The position numbers were made by a program, and so were the translations under genes. Shown here piece by piece: positions 42,812 through 50,698 of a stretch of DNA of 64,000 nt. How positions within the stretch are numbered: position 1 is the first letter of the stretch; each line of letters begins with the position of its first letter. Source of the DNA: Bog-756 sp963839925 (GTDB taxonomy: Bacteria > Actinomycetota > Acidimicrobiia > Acidimicrobiales > RAAP-2); assembly GCA_963839925.1 (NCBI GenBank), contig CAWIWV010000001.1, positions 2,232,001 through 2,296,000 on the forward strand. Direction: 5' to 3'. The notes below the pieces were generated by a model that saw only the letters and a program-made list of their open reading frames with translations, was not told where the DNA came from and made no database searches.

Positions 42812-42992
42812 GCCGGCAAAGGGTGCCGGGCCTACCTTCCAGGTCGCGGCTCAGCCCGAGCATGACTCGTGTCCCCAGTGCGGGAGCGCCGAGATTGCAA
42901 CATCATTCCGTAGATCAGACGGCTCAGGAGATGCCGCCGCATGGAAATGCCATTGTTCGGATTGCCAATTGGACTGGTCAGAGGAAACCTAA
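42801..42992 (+). CDS. small zinc-ribbon protein B2 (paralogue of B1)
   Basis: A 63-residue protein with the zinc-ribbon cysteines DSCPQCGS and WKCHCSDCQL and one residue inserted relative to B1. It uses ATG where B1 uses GTG and overlaps A2 by 11 bases. Third-position differences dominate between B1 and B2 as well, so the frame appears to be maintained by selection. Confidence 0.65.
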   Translation: MTPEPAKGAGPTFQVAAQPEHDSCPQCGSAEIATSFRRSDGSGDAAAWKCHCSDCQLDWSEET

Positions 42993-43066
42993 GGGTCAGA
43001 CGACGACCGATAGAACTGACTGTCCGAGTTGCGGTGGCGTGGCCCGGATGAGGATCCGAGCGGAGT

Positions 43067-43086
43067 TCGGCGATGATCAAGGTGCC
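43067..43086. repeat. 20-bp exact repeat, copy 2
   Basis: Identical to 42185-42204 and located 75 bases after the B2 stop. A frame without a clear start around 43018-43143 has CPSCGGVARM, possibly the remains of another zinc-ribbon gene. Confidence 0.45.
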
Positions 43087-43193
43087 TCTGGGGTACCAGT
43101 CGACGTCCCCAGGTTTCACAGGCCTGTTCATCCTGGCCCATGACGCCATCGCGACAAATCGGAATGACTGTGAAATGTGCGATCGCCCCGCGC

Positions 43194-43463
43194 TCAGTCT
43201 GAAATGATGCGTAGGTGGGAGGACTGGTTTGCTCTTGACCGGTGAATCACGCTCTCCTCCGTCAGGCGATTCTCGTCAGACGGGATCCGGGGCATTCCAA
43301 GGGTGGTGCTCGGACGACTTGTAGCCAAGTAGCTGCGGATTCGATCTGCCACAGACGTGAAGTGTGTGGCATCCTGCTGCTTGTCACACGCGTTCCCAGC
43401 CAGATCTAGTGCGTCGGCGGCTTCGATGAGAAGGTCCATACCGGTGTCATACGCCCCGGTCAT
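43194..43463 (-). CDS. small helical hypothetical protein, coupled to a zinc-ribbon gene
   Basis: An 89-residue protein starting at ATG 43463, which shares a base with the stop of the upstream zinc-ribbon gene (TAATG). The first half is helical and acidic (TGMDLLIEAADALDLAGNACDKQQDATHFTSVADRIRSYL), the second half polar and probably disordered. No family recognised. The start coupling argues that the pair is real and its products work together. A frame on the other strand overlaps but lacks protein-like composition. Confidence 0.5.
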   Translation of the reverse strand: MTGAYDTGMDLLIEAADALDLAGNACDKQQDATHFTSVADRIRSYLATSRPSTTLGMPRIPSDENRLTEESVIHRSRANQSSHLRIISD

Positions 43464-43693
43464 TATTCGGTGCCAAACAGTTTGTGACGGCAGGGAGTAC
43501 ATGCCCACCATTTCGGTTGCGGAAATGCAGAAGGGTCAGCGGGGAAGTACTGCCTGCACCGGCCACACTGACGAGTTGCTGCCTTTTCTGAGGGAGAGGG
43601 TCGTTGGCCAGCGTGCGGTTGCAAGCTCCCTGTCCCCCCAGTGGGTCCTACGTCGGCTGATTCCGGAGCTCGGACCTTGTTGCTGGGTCCCAT
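43463..43693 (-). CDS. small zinc-ribbon/HNH-like Cys protein
   Basis: About 76 residues from ATG 43693. The C-terminal half, QCGRCRQYFPADPSAFPQPKWWACTPCRHKLFG, has two CxxC pairs about 21 residues apart, as in zinc-ribbon or truncated HNH-like proteins (FPADPS and WWACTPCR resemble the DNA-binding tails of phage HNH or recombination-associated proteins). The N-terminal part is disordered. The frame stays open upstream to 43870, so the start is uncertain. It is coupled to the next gene by TAATG. Confidence 0.55.
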   Translation of the reverse strand: MGPSNKVRAPESADVGPTGGTGSLQPHAGQRPSPSEKAATRQCGRCRQYFPADPSAFPQPKWWACTPCRHKLFGTE

Positions 43694-43930
43694 CGGGACT
43701 CTCATTCTGTCGCCGTAAGCGGAGACGCTGGTGCTCTCAATGAGCCACCATGACGGTACACCCCGGTTTGCTCCGGCCCACCGAGGGGGAGAACCCTTCA
43801 CCGTGCGACGGCTCCCGGAAACGGCCGAGTCTGTCGAGTGCAGCCTCTGGCCCCGCAGGCTGCTATCCACGCGCCCACATGATCCGGAGCGTGGCAGTTC
43901 GCGGGGCGCCCCGCTCCCAGCGATCGTGAC
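43694..43930. other. short non-coding stretch
   Basis: About 240 bases. The open frame upstream of the zinc-ribbon gene continues here without recognisable similarity. Nothing else is seen. Confidence 0.4.
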
Positions 43931-44371
43931 TTATTTCCCGCTGATCCTCGCTTCTAATTCGTCGATTCGATCAGCCAGGTCCTTGAGCCCGCCCGCCGTG
44001 TGTACGTCGAGCCGGTCCAGGATTAGCACCGTGTCCTCGTACGTGTGCTGAGACCGGACATCGCTCGCCATGCTCTGCACATTCTGTCCAACCATGATGA
44101 CGGACAACAACACCAGTTGGAGGAATGTTTGCGCAATCCACGCGATGATGCCTTCGCCGCCGGGCCTTAGTGCTGCTGGCAATCCGATGAGGGCAATGCA
44201 GGCGAAAACATAGGCGCACCACATTGATCCAACAACGTTGGTGAGGAACACAGCAATCTTCGCGTTGATTCCGTCTGCCTTTGCAACATCAGCTCGAAGC
44301 CCACGAATACTGATCGCCTGACCAATGTGGCGTCGTGTCTTGACTGGTCTCGGTAATTGGCTATCAATCAT
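43931..44371 (-). CDS. two-pass membrane protein (DUF1003-like)
   Basis: A 146-residue membrane protein starting at ATG 44371, with GAGGAGAG seven bases upstream. Two transmembrane helices: VFLTNVVGSMWCAYVFACIALIGLP (about residues 41-65) and IAWIAQTFLQLVLLSVIMVGQN (about 77-97), followed by a cytoplasmic coiled-coil-like tail (LKDLADRIDELEARISGK). The layout, with QN after the second helix, resembles DUF1003 proteins, though I would not insist. Function unknown. Confidence 0.65.
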   Translation of the reverse strand: MIDSQLPRPVKTRRHIGQAISIRGLRADVAKADGINAKIAVFLTNVVGSMWCAYVFACIALIGLPAALRPGGEGIIAWIAQTFLQLVLLSVIMVGQNVQSMASDVRSQHTYEDTVLILDRLDVHTAGGLKDLADRIDELEARISGK

Positions 44372-44674
44372 CTCACTCTCCTCGTCGAGTGACCGTTCAG
44401 CATCCCACTTGTCCACCCCTTTGGAGGCAACTACACCGGGGCTCGATCGCCCCGAACCGGCAGGACCGTCGTCATTGCTGGACCACTCGCCGATTTTGCG
44501 GAACCGATCGCAACGTGCTGGATGCGCACCGCGACCCCAAGCTGTCGGTGCGTGTCCGTTCGCGATCAGCAAGCATGGCAGCCTGGATAACGCCTCAAAA
44601 AAGGCCCGTATTCTGGGGCGGGCGCGCCACCGCCACCCTTGACCCCGTCCGGACGAGGGCCAACAATCGGATGC
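44372..44674. other. intergenic region with dispersed repeat copy 2
   Basis: About 300 bases, shared in part with the region before 40811: the 40-bp element recurs at 44559-44598. No gene is seen. Confidence 0.45.
44559..44598. repeat. 40-bp dispersed repeat, copy 2
   Basis: Diverged copy of 40772-40811 in the same orientation, 3.8 kb away, with GCCTGGATAACGCCTC fully conserved. Immediately beyond it the two regions differ. Confidence 0.55.
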
Positions 44675-44884
44675 ATGTCCAGTGCCGAGATCGACAAGTA
44701 TCTCGCTGAAGTCGAGGAGCCGAAACGATCCACCCTTCAGCATCTGCGCGGAACGACCCTCGATGCTGTGCCCGAAGCCGAAGATGGGATGTCTTACGGC
44801 GTGCCAGCCTTCAGACTGCGAGGAAAGGTCATTGCCGGTTTCGCAGCCTTCAAGCCCGTCGTAGCGGCATCTACGTTCAAGTGA
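44675..44884 (+). pseudogene. truncated DUF1801 (YdhG-like) gene
   Basis: A 69-residue frame whose N-terminal part (MSSAEIDKYLAEVEEPKRSTLQ, AEDGMSYGVPAFRLRGKVIAGFAAF) is the start of a DUF1801 protein. Complete members are about 115-120 residues and continue after this point with a KNHLSxYP-like segment and a C-terminal helix that are absent here. I see no matching continuation in the neighbouring frames, so it appears to be cut off at its 3' half and non-functional. The following gene begins inside its tail. Confidence 0.6.
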
Positions 44885-44988
44885 TAGGTTTTTGCCCAGC
44901 GCAGATCGGCAAAGCGACTCCCGACGGTTTCAGAACCCACGTTGCTAGCCACGTTGTCGACCGGCCCCCGCTAAGCGAGGAGCAGGTC

Positions 44989-45663
44989 ATGGTATCTAAC
45001 GCCAGCGTCGGAACACCCGATGACTTGAACCCTGGCACCGGAAGGGATCAGACGCCTTCCGCAGTCCGATGCAGTTCAATCTCTGCCGGTCTCGACGGCG
45101 AATTGGCGATGCGCCTTATCGAGGTCAGCCGTTCCCTCCACCGTGCCACTGTTGCTATTGACGGCATAGAGCCGGGATCACTCGCCCAGTTGTGCGTGGG
45201 GCAAAGTCCGGAGCTGGACGCCGACGGGAATGTGCTCGAAGGCATTGCACGGGACACTGCTTTGGGCCATGTCAACGTGGCTATCGCCCTTGTCGACGGA
45301 CTGAATGCGGCGTGGAACCCTCAGTCCGCTGAGATGTCGGTGGACCTTCCGCCAGTTGAGATCGGCGCACCCAGTATCGATCCCTTGGCCAAGGCACGCC
45401 CTATCGCCACCGAGATGGCAGATTCCCTCGTCCCTGTCCTCGGACGGATCGCCGACGAGTTGAACACGTCGGTCATTCGCGGCAGCTTCGAGGCGGCACT
45501 GATCCTGGCAAGCGCGTTGCAGTTCGTGAGCGACAACCAAGTGGCGGAGAGGATCAAAGCGGCGATCGACCTCCTCGACGGGAACATCCGCCAGGTGCGG
45601 ACCTTGGTCTTCGGATTCGGGTCCCCCGGTTGGCCTGGCGATGCAGGGTCGAAGCTGCCCTGA
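44989..45663 (+). CDS. orphan histidine-kinase-like DHp protein without phospho-His or ATPase domain
   Basis: About 224 residues starting at ATG 44989 (GAGGAG five bases upstream). The C-terminal part reads RIADELNTSVIRGSFEAALILASALQ, then ERIKAAIDLLDGNIRQVRTLVFGF. This aligns, by eye, with the dimerisation/phosphotransfer helix pair of DevS/NarL-type actinobacterial kinases (RIARDLHDxVIQRLFAxGLxLQ ... LDxTIRQIRTxVF). The phospho-accepting His of DLHD is replaced by Asn (ELNT), and the HATPase domain that should follow is absent, as the gene ends here. N-terminal 120 residues (SRSLHRATVAIDGIEPGSLAQL) are unassigned. It could act as a dominant inhibitor or scaffold for other kinases. Confidence 0.6.
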   Translation: MVSNASVGTPDDLNPGTGRDQTPSAVRCSSISAGLDGELAMRLIEVSRSLHRATVAIDGIEPGSLAQLCVGQSPELDADGNVLEGIARDTALGHVNVAIALVDGLNAAWNPQSAEMSVDLPPVEIGAPSIDPLAKARPIATEMADSLVPVLGRIADELNTSVIRGSFEAALILASALQFVSDNQVAERIKAAIDLLDGNIRQVRTLVFGFGSPGWPGDAGSKLP

Positions 45664-46210
45664 CACCCTGCAACGGTGGCTCGACCGTCTGGCGATCGCG
45701 ATGGGACACCGATCGGACCTATCCCCCACGTGCCGATAGTTGGCAGGTAATCTTCGCGAGCTCGGACGCCCTCCGGGTTCTCAGATGCCAACCGGGTTCT
45801 CAGATCTTGTCCAGACTAGCTGCCTCGGCAGCCGCTCCCCCGTTCTGGTCGTCGCCAGGACCGCTCAACTTCTCCGGCGCCTCAGAATGGGGTTCGAACG
45901 TAGTCCCATCACTTTTCGTGCCGGCCTCGCGGCGCACCTCGACCAGCCCAAAATCGGCCGATATTCACACTGATGCTCCACATAACCCCTGGTCAGAAGG
46001 GCCGAGAGGGGTTCGAACATAGTCCCACAACCTCCACATTTTGCGATGTCGCGCGATAGAAGCACCTTTGTCGCGAGACCTCGTAGACCGGCCTGATCGG
46101 GGCTTCCTCTGATAGCCCTTGGTCGGGTCCAGGACGAGCCGTCGCACAGGGTCAACATGATGCAACGGTCGGCCCTGGACCCGTGGCGCAGTGAGGTGCT
46201 GGCGTTACCC
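45664..46210. other. 547-bp intergenic region with tRNA-end-like repeats
   Basis: No convincing gene. Two near-identical 20-bp motifs, GGGGTTCGAACGTAGTCCCA at 45889-45908 and the same with one change (AC-A-TAG) at 46008-46027, lie 119 bases apart. The second is followed by CAACCTCCAC, close to the tRNA-Ala 3' sequence (TCGCCTCCAC). They may be degraded attachment-site remnants or unrelated control elements. Short frames in this stretch look random. Confidence 0.5.
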
Positions 46211-47848
46211 CTACCTGTCGCTGCTTCGAGCGAGGAGGTGGTGCTCGACAGCGAACGCCGTGGCGCTCGCACGTGACGACACGCCGATCTTGGTGAAGAT
46301 GTTCGACAGATGTCGCGACACAGTTTTGGGGCTGAGGAAGAGCTCGGTGGCGATCTCGTTGTTCGTGAGCCCGGCGGCGACAAGCCGGAGCACCTCCGCT
46401 TCTCGCTCCGTGAGACCGGCGGGCAAGGTCGGCTTGCTGTCACCGAGTGCCTCACGGACATCAAGCCGTGCGCCGATCTGGTCGAACAAGCGAGTGGCGG
46501 CATCGAAGGATGCGGTGGCACCTGCCTCGTCTCCTGCCGCACGCAGCGCCTGGCCGAGAAGGGTGCGAGCCGTGGCTTCCTCGTACGGGACGCCTAGCCC
46601 GTGCCACGACTCGACTGCCTGCCGCAAGGTCACGGTGGCGGCAGGGTCACCATCGGCCAACATCAACCGGCCGCGGGTCGACTGCTCGGTGGCAACGAGC
46701 GAAGGTGTTCCGAAGGAGGCGACCGTCATTTCAAGCTCGGCCAGGGCACGGTGCGCGGCGTCGAGGTCGCCGGCACCTATGGCGATCTGCACCAGCATCG
46801 CCAACAGTCCGGCGCGACCGAGGGGATTCGATTGCTGGGCCACGCAGCCCGTAATGATCGTCATGGCCTCCTCCGTGCGACCCTGGACCAGGCGGAGGAG
46901 TGCGAGTCCACCACAAGGCGCGCCACTTACCTCCTGTGATTGGGCAAAGGCGCCCTCAGCCTGATCAAGTTGGCCGAGCCGGCGCCTGATGTCACCGACT
47001 TCGGCCCACGCCACTGCACTGTTGGCGACGTGGCTCTCCCGGAGCTCCTCGCAGGCTCGGGCCGCTTCCTCTTCGGCGGTGTCCAGCACGCCCCGCCGTT
47101 TGAGCACTATGGCCCGGTGCAGCCGGCAGATGCCAGGGAAGATCGCAAAGGGGTGTTGCTGGGCCCAGCGCAGCGTTGCATCGGTCCATTCCGCCGCCCT
47201 GTCGAAGTCGCCAATTTCCTCACACGCAGCGATGAGGCTGCAGTACACTTTGCCCGTCGCGAAGGGCCCGAGTCGCCCTTCGACGGCGAACAGCATGGCT
47301 TCGTCCAGGTGAGCCATGCCCTCATCGATCTTGCCTTGGTCGATGAGGATGCGCCCTTGGGTCTGCAGCGCCTCGGCTTCGAGATCTGTGGACCGCAGCC
47401 GCTGCCCGAGGTCCAGCGCTGTCGTGGCAAGCAGGCGTGCCCCGTCGAGGTCACCGGCTCCGTGGGCCATTTCCGCCTCGCGCAGGAGCAGATTTCCATA
47501 GGCGACGTTCTCGGTGTCGCCGTCGAGAGCTCGCCGCGCCCGCCGAAGCCAGCCACTGGCTGCGGCTCGTCGTGCACAGATGGCGTGGTGTTCCCAGAGC
47601 CATACAGCGCACTGCCCCGCCCGGCGGCGGTCGTCCTGCTCGTCGTAGATCCGGTAAGCCGCCTCGCGGGCGGCGATGCATTCGTCGAGCCGGCCGAGCC
47701 ACCACGCGGCCTCGGCCACAGAGTCGAGCCGGTCCGCCTCAAGGCCAGGGGCGTCCACGCGAGCCACGTGGGCTGCGTCCAACGCAGCCTGCCAGTCGGA
47801 GCGACGCAGTGCGTCGTGGACAGACTCGAGCGGATCGTTGCCGCTCAC
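46211..47848 (-). CDS. LuxR-family regulator with TPR-like helical repeats
   Basis: A 545-residue transcription factor. The N-terminal 460 residues are helical, Ala/Arg-rich repeats with TPR-like spacing (LDECIAAREAAYRIYDEQDDRRRAG; EGMAHLDEAMLFA); no nucleotide-binding Walker motif is present, unlike the MalT/LAL type. The C-terminus is a LuxR/NarL helix-turn-helix: LTEREAEVLRLVAAGLTNNEIATELFLSPKTVSRHLSNIFTKIG. It is divergent from the methyltransferase gene with about 285 bases between, so it may control that gene and the adjacent P450. Ligand or protein input is unknown. Confidence 0.82.
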   Translation of the reverse strand: MSGNDPLESVHDALRRSDWQAALDAAHVARVDAPGLEADRLDSVAEAAWWLGRLDECIAAREAAYRIYDEQDDRRRAGQCAVWLWEHHAICARRAAASGWLRRARRALDGDTENVAYGNLLLREAEMAHGAGDLDGARLLATTALDLGQRLRSTDLEAEALQTQGRILIDQGKIDEGMAHLDEAMLFAVEGRLGPFATGKVYCSLIAACEEIGDFDRAAEWTDATLRWAQQHPFAIFPGICRLHRAIVLKRRGVLDTAEEEAARACEELRESHVANSAVAWAEVGDIRRRLGQLDQAEGAFAQSQEVSGAPCGGLALLRLVQGRTEEAMTIITGCVAQQSNPLGRAGLLAMLVQIAIGAGDLDAAHRALAELEMTVASFGTPSLVATEQSTRGRLMLADGDPAATVTLRQAVESWHGLGVPYEEATARTLLGQALRAAGDEAGATASFDAATRLFDQIGARLDVREALGDSKPTLPAGLTEREAEVLRLVAAGLTNNEIATELFLSPKTVSRHLSNIFTKIGVSSRASATAFAVEHHLLARSSDR

Positions 47849-48133
47849 CGGGGCGCTGCCTCGGCCATGTGACGATGCTAGTCAGCGCCCGGAGGCCGGC
47901 ATCGAACGCCTACACCACTCCTGAGATCACCAGGAAATGAGGATGGGGCGTTCGCCCCATCGAAGCCGGCAGTGGGACCCGCGGAAATGAGGTACCTGAC
48001 CGACGACAGCAGCGTGACACTTCTTCATGATGATGCCATGGATCCCGCTGATGGACCTTGCGACGTGGCCGAGCTCATCCGAACTGGGCGCGACCGTGAG
48101 GCCGCCGAGCGGGGCAGACAAAAGGAGGAGACC

Positions 48134-48952
48134 ATGAGCGACACCCTGACCCTCGAGGCCCTGACCGCGGTGAAGGAGAAGCAGCACGCCACCTGGTCCT
48201 CGGGCGACTACGCGGTGATCGGCACCACGCTGCAGCTGATGGGAGAGCAGCTGTGCGAGGCGATCGACCTGTCCGCCGGCTGGAAGGTCCTCGATATCGC
48301 CGCCGGCAATGGCAACGCGGCGCTGGCCGCCGCTCGCCGCGGCTGCGAGGTCGTCGCCACCGACTACGTTGAAGGCCTGCTCGACCGGGCTGGACGCCGA
48401 GCGGAAGCAGACGGATTGGCCATCACGACGAAGGTGGCCGATGCCGAGGATCTCCCCTTCGCTGACGGCACCTTCGATGCCGTGCTGTCCACCGTCGGCG
48501 TCATGTTCACACCCAATCCTCGACGCGCCGCGGACCAGCTGACACGCGTTGTCCGCCCCGGTGGTCACATCGGACTCGCCAACTGGACCCCCGAAGGGTT
48601 CGTAGGTCAGATGTTCAAGATCATCGGCGGGCATGTTCCACCTCCCGCCGGCGTGCCATCTCCTCTGCAATGGGGCACCGAGGCCGGGGTCGACACACTC
48701 CTGGGCGCCGAGTGCGATGTCGAGACAACTCGGCGAAGCTTCACGTTCCGCTACCGCTCAGCCCACGACTTCTTCGAGACCTTCGGAGCGTTCTACGGAC
48801 CGATCGTCAAGGCGCTGGCCGCTCTGGACGAAAGTGGGCGAGCTTCACTCCGCGATCAACTCGTTGGGCTCGCCGAAGACCTCAACCGCAACGAGAACGA
48901 CGCACTCACCATCGACTCCGAATACCTCGAAGTCGTCGCCACTCGGCACTGA
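48134..48952 (+). CDS. class I SAM-dependent methyltransferase
   Basis: A 272-residue methyltransferase. ATG 48134 follows a perfect AAAGGAGGAGACC ribosome site, so I reject the longer frame from 47972. The SAM-binding motif I is VLDIAAGNGNAALAAARRG, followed by VVATDYVEGLLDRA, AEDLPFADGTFDAVLSTVGVMF and VVRPGGHIGLANWTPEGF. It methylates a small molecule, as in many polyketide or ubiquinone-type pathways. With the P450 gene 118 bases downstream it forms a possible two-step tailoring module in the island. Confidence 0.85.
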   Translation: MSDTLTLEALTAVKEKQHATWSSGDYAVIGTTLQLMGEQLCEAIDLSAGWKVLDIAAGNGNAALAAARRGCEVVATDYVEGLLDRAGRRAEADGLAITTKVADAEDLPFADGTFDAVLSTVGVMFTPNPRRAADQLTRVVRPGGHIGLANWTPEGFVGQMFKIIGGHVPPPAGVPSPLQWGTEAGVDTLLGAECDVETTRRSFTFRYRSAHDFFETFGAFYGPIVKALAALDESGRASLRDQLVGLAEDLNRNENDALTIDSEYLEVVATRH

Positions 48953-49070
48953 GCTACGACCCTCGCACATCGCGGCGCCTCTCACGTGTTGGCGGTCACC
49001 CTGCCGAGACAGAGCGAATAGCGCCAATCGACTTGAGCGGGCTCGAGTGTCTTCTGCAAGGAGAACCTTG

Positions 49071-50324
49071 ATGACTGAGCCGATCATCACCTGGGGTGAC
49101 TGGGACAAGGCCACCCGGAACGATCCGTATCCATTGTTCGAATCGATGCGGGCCAAGTGCCCGGTCCGTCAGGTCCGGCTGGCCGATGGTCACGCTGCAT
49201 GGCTCGTCCTCAGCCATGAGGCGGCGCACCAAGCCCTGAAAGAGACCCGGCTGTCGAAGAACATTGTCGCTGCACTCGAGGATGATCCCGGCGTCGCTGA
49301 CCCCGGGCTTCCGGGCCCTGCCCTCGCTCGCCACATGATGAACCTCGATCCCCCCGACCACGAACGCCTGCGCCGCCTCGTGTCGCGGGCGTTCATGCCC
49401 ACACGGATCGCCGCGCTCCAACCGTCGATCGAGCTCATCGCCGACGAGTTGCTCGACGAGCTCGAAAAGGTGGAACCGGATTCAGTGGTGGACCTTGTTG
49501 CCCGATTCGCCTACCCACTGCCCTTCCGGGTGATCTGCGAGCTGCTCGGTGTCCCGGACGAGGATCGCTCCCCTCTGCGCGAGGCGTTCCGCACGCTGTT
49601 CCAGCCGTGGAGCGGCTCACCGCCTCCCGAAGCGGTGGCAGCCTCCGGCGTGATCGTCGCGTCGCTTGAGCGCCTCGTCGCGGCCCATCGGCAGCATCCC
49701 CAGGACGATCTCGTTGGTGTACTGGTGACTGCCAGTGACGATGACGACACTTTGACCGAGCAGGAGCTGCTTTCCAGTCTGTTCCAGCTGATCGTCGCTG
49801 GTCACGACACGACCACGAGCCTGATCGGCAATGGGATTGTCGACCTACTCGAGCATCCGAGCCAGTGGCAAATGGTGTGTCAGGACTCCTCTCGTCTGCC
49901 CGCAGCGATCGAGGAGCTGATCCGATTCTCTGCGCCCGTTCCGCATGCGACGTTCCGCGTCACGACAGAGGCCATGACGCTGGCGGGTGTGGAGATCCCA
50001 GCACACGAGCAGGTACTGATTTGCCTTGGCGCGGCCAATCGCGATCCGAACTTCTACCGTGCCCCCGCGGTGCTCGACATCGGCCGTGAACCGCGTCCAC
50101 ATCTCGGGTTTGGGCACGGCATCCACTTCTGTCTGGGCGCACCCCTTGCCCGGCTCGAGGCACGCATTGGGTTTGGCGCGTTGCTGGACCGTTTCCCGGA
50201 TCTCGAACTCGCCGTTGACCGCCGCGAGCTGAGCTGGACCCACGGCGACGGGCTCGTACTTCGCGGCCTCGATGAGCTCCCCGTTCACCTGGGCATGCCG
50301 CGGCGTTCAGAGCGATCAGTCTGA
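49071..50324 (+). CDS. cytochrome P450 (CYP105/107-like)
   Basis: A 417-residue soluble P450 starting at ATG 49071, with AAGGAG seven bases upstream. I-helix: IVAGHDTTTSLIGNG; ExxR: IEELIRFSAPV; heme loop: FGHGIHFCLGAPLARLEARIG with Cys at about residue 354. These are typical of actinobacterial secondary-metabolite and xenobiotic P450s. No ferredoxin lies next to it; it would need one from elsewhere. It ends 375 bases before the right attachment-like repeat. Together with the methyltransferase it may be cargo. Confidence 0.88.
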   Translation: MTEPIITWGDWDKATRNDPYPLFESMRAKCPVRQVRLADGHAAWLVLSHEAAHQALKETRLSKNIVAALEDDPGVADPGLPGPALARHMMNLDPPDHERLRRLVSRAFMPTRIAALQPSIELIADELLDELEKVEPDSVVDLVARFAYPLPFRVICELLGVPDEDRSPLREAFRTLFQPWSGSPPPEAVAASGVIVASLERLVAAHRQHPQDDLVGVLVTASDDDDTLTEQELLSSLFQLIVAGHDTTTSLIGNGIVDLLEHPSQWQMVCQDSSRLPAAIEELIRFSAPVPHATFRVTTEAMTLAGVEIPAHEQVLICLGAANRDPNFYRAPAVLDIGREPRPHLGFGHGIHFCLGAPLARLEARIGFGALLDRFPDLELAVDRRELSWTHGDGLVLRGLDELPVHLGMPRRSERSV

Positions 50325-50698
50325 ACGCGGCTTGGAATCCGGGCCGTTGCCGAGGTTCCACTTGCCGGCGCCAAATTGGAGGCACAGTCCGGTCAGCGGT
50401 CTGCGCCGTGGTAGCACCAGTCGAAGGCTTGTGGATCGTTGAGGATCGTGCGTCCGATCTCTGCAATTGTGTTGCGCAGGTGAGTACCCATGGACCTGAT
50501 CCGCGCGACGAACCCATGAATGCCGCGCTTCAAGTCAGGGCAAGAGGTTGGCCACGACGACTGCAACCATCTCTGCAACCGATCGGCCCGATACGTGACC
50601 TCACTAGCCATCACGAACTTTGCAATCGGCCGCCATTCTCACGACGCCTCAGGGGGCGACGACACGCGACGGAACGGGCTGTCATGGGCTGAACTGTC
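50325..50698. other. non-coding stretch at the right end of the island
   Basis: About 370 bases. Short frames on either strand lack similarity to known families, and I find no recombinase remnant that I can support. The stretch ends at the 45-bp repeat. Confidence 0.5.

Larger units (their letters stand above)
42450..42995. repeat. duplicated two-gene unit, copy 2
   Basis: Diverged copy of 40855-41395; the match includes the leader and both small genes. Both copies are in direct orientation, so deletion of the intervening PRC-barrel gene by recombination is possible. Confidence 0.8.

Noticed and set aside
43357..43743. plus-strand frame over the coupled small genes
   Set aside because: It lacks protein-like composition; the minus-strand frames have zinc-ribbon motifs and TAATG coupling.
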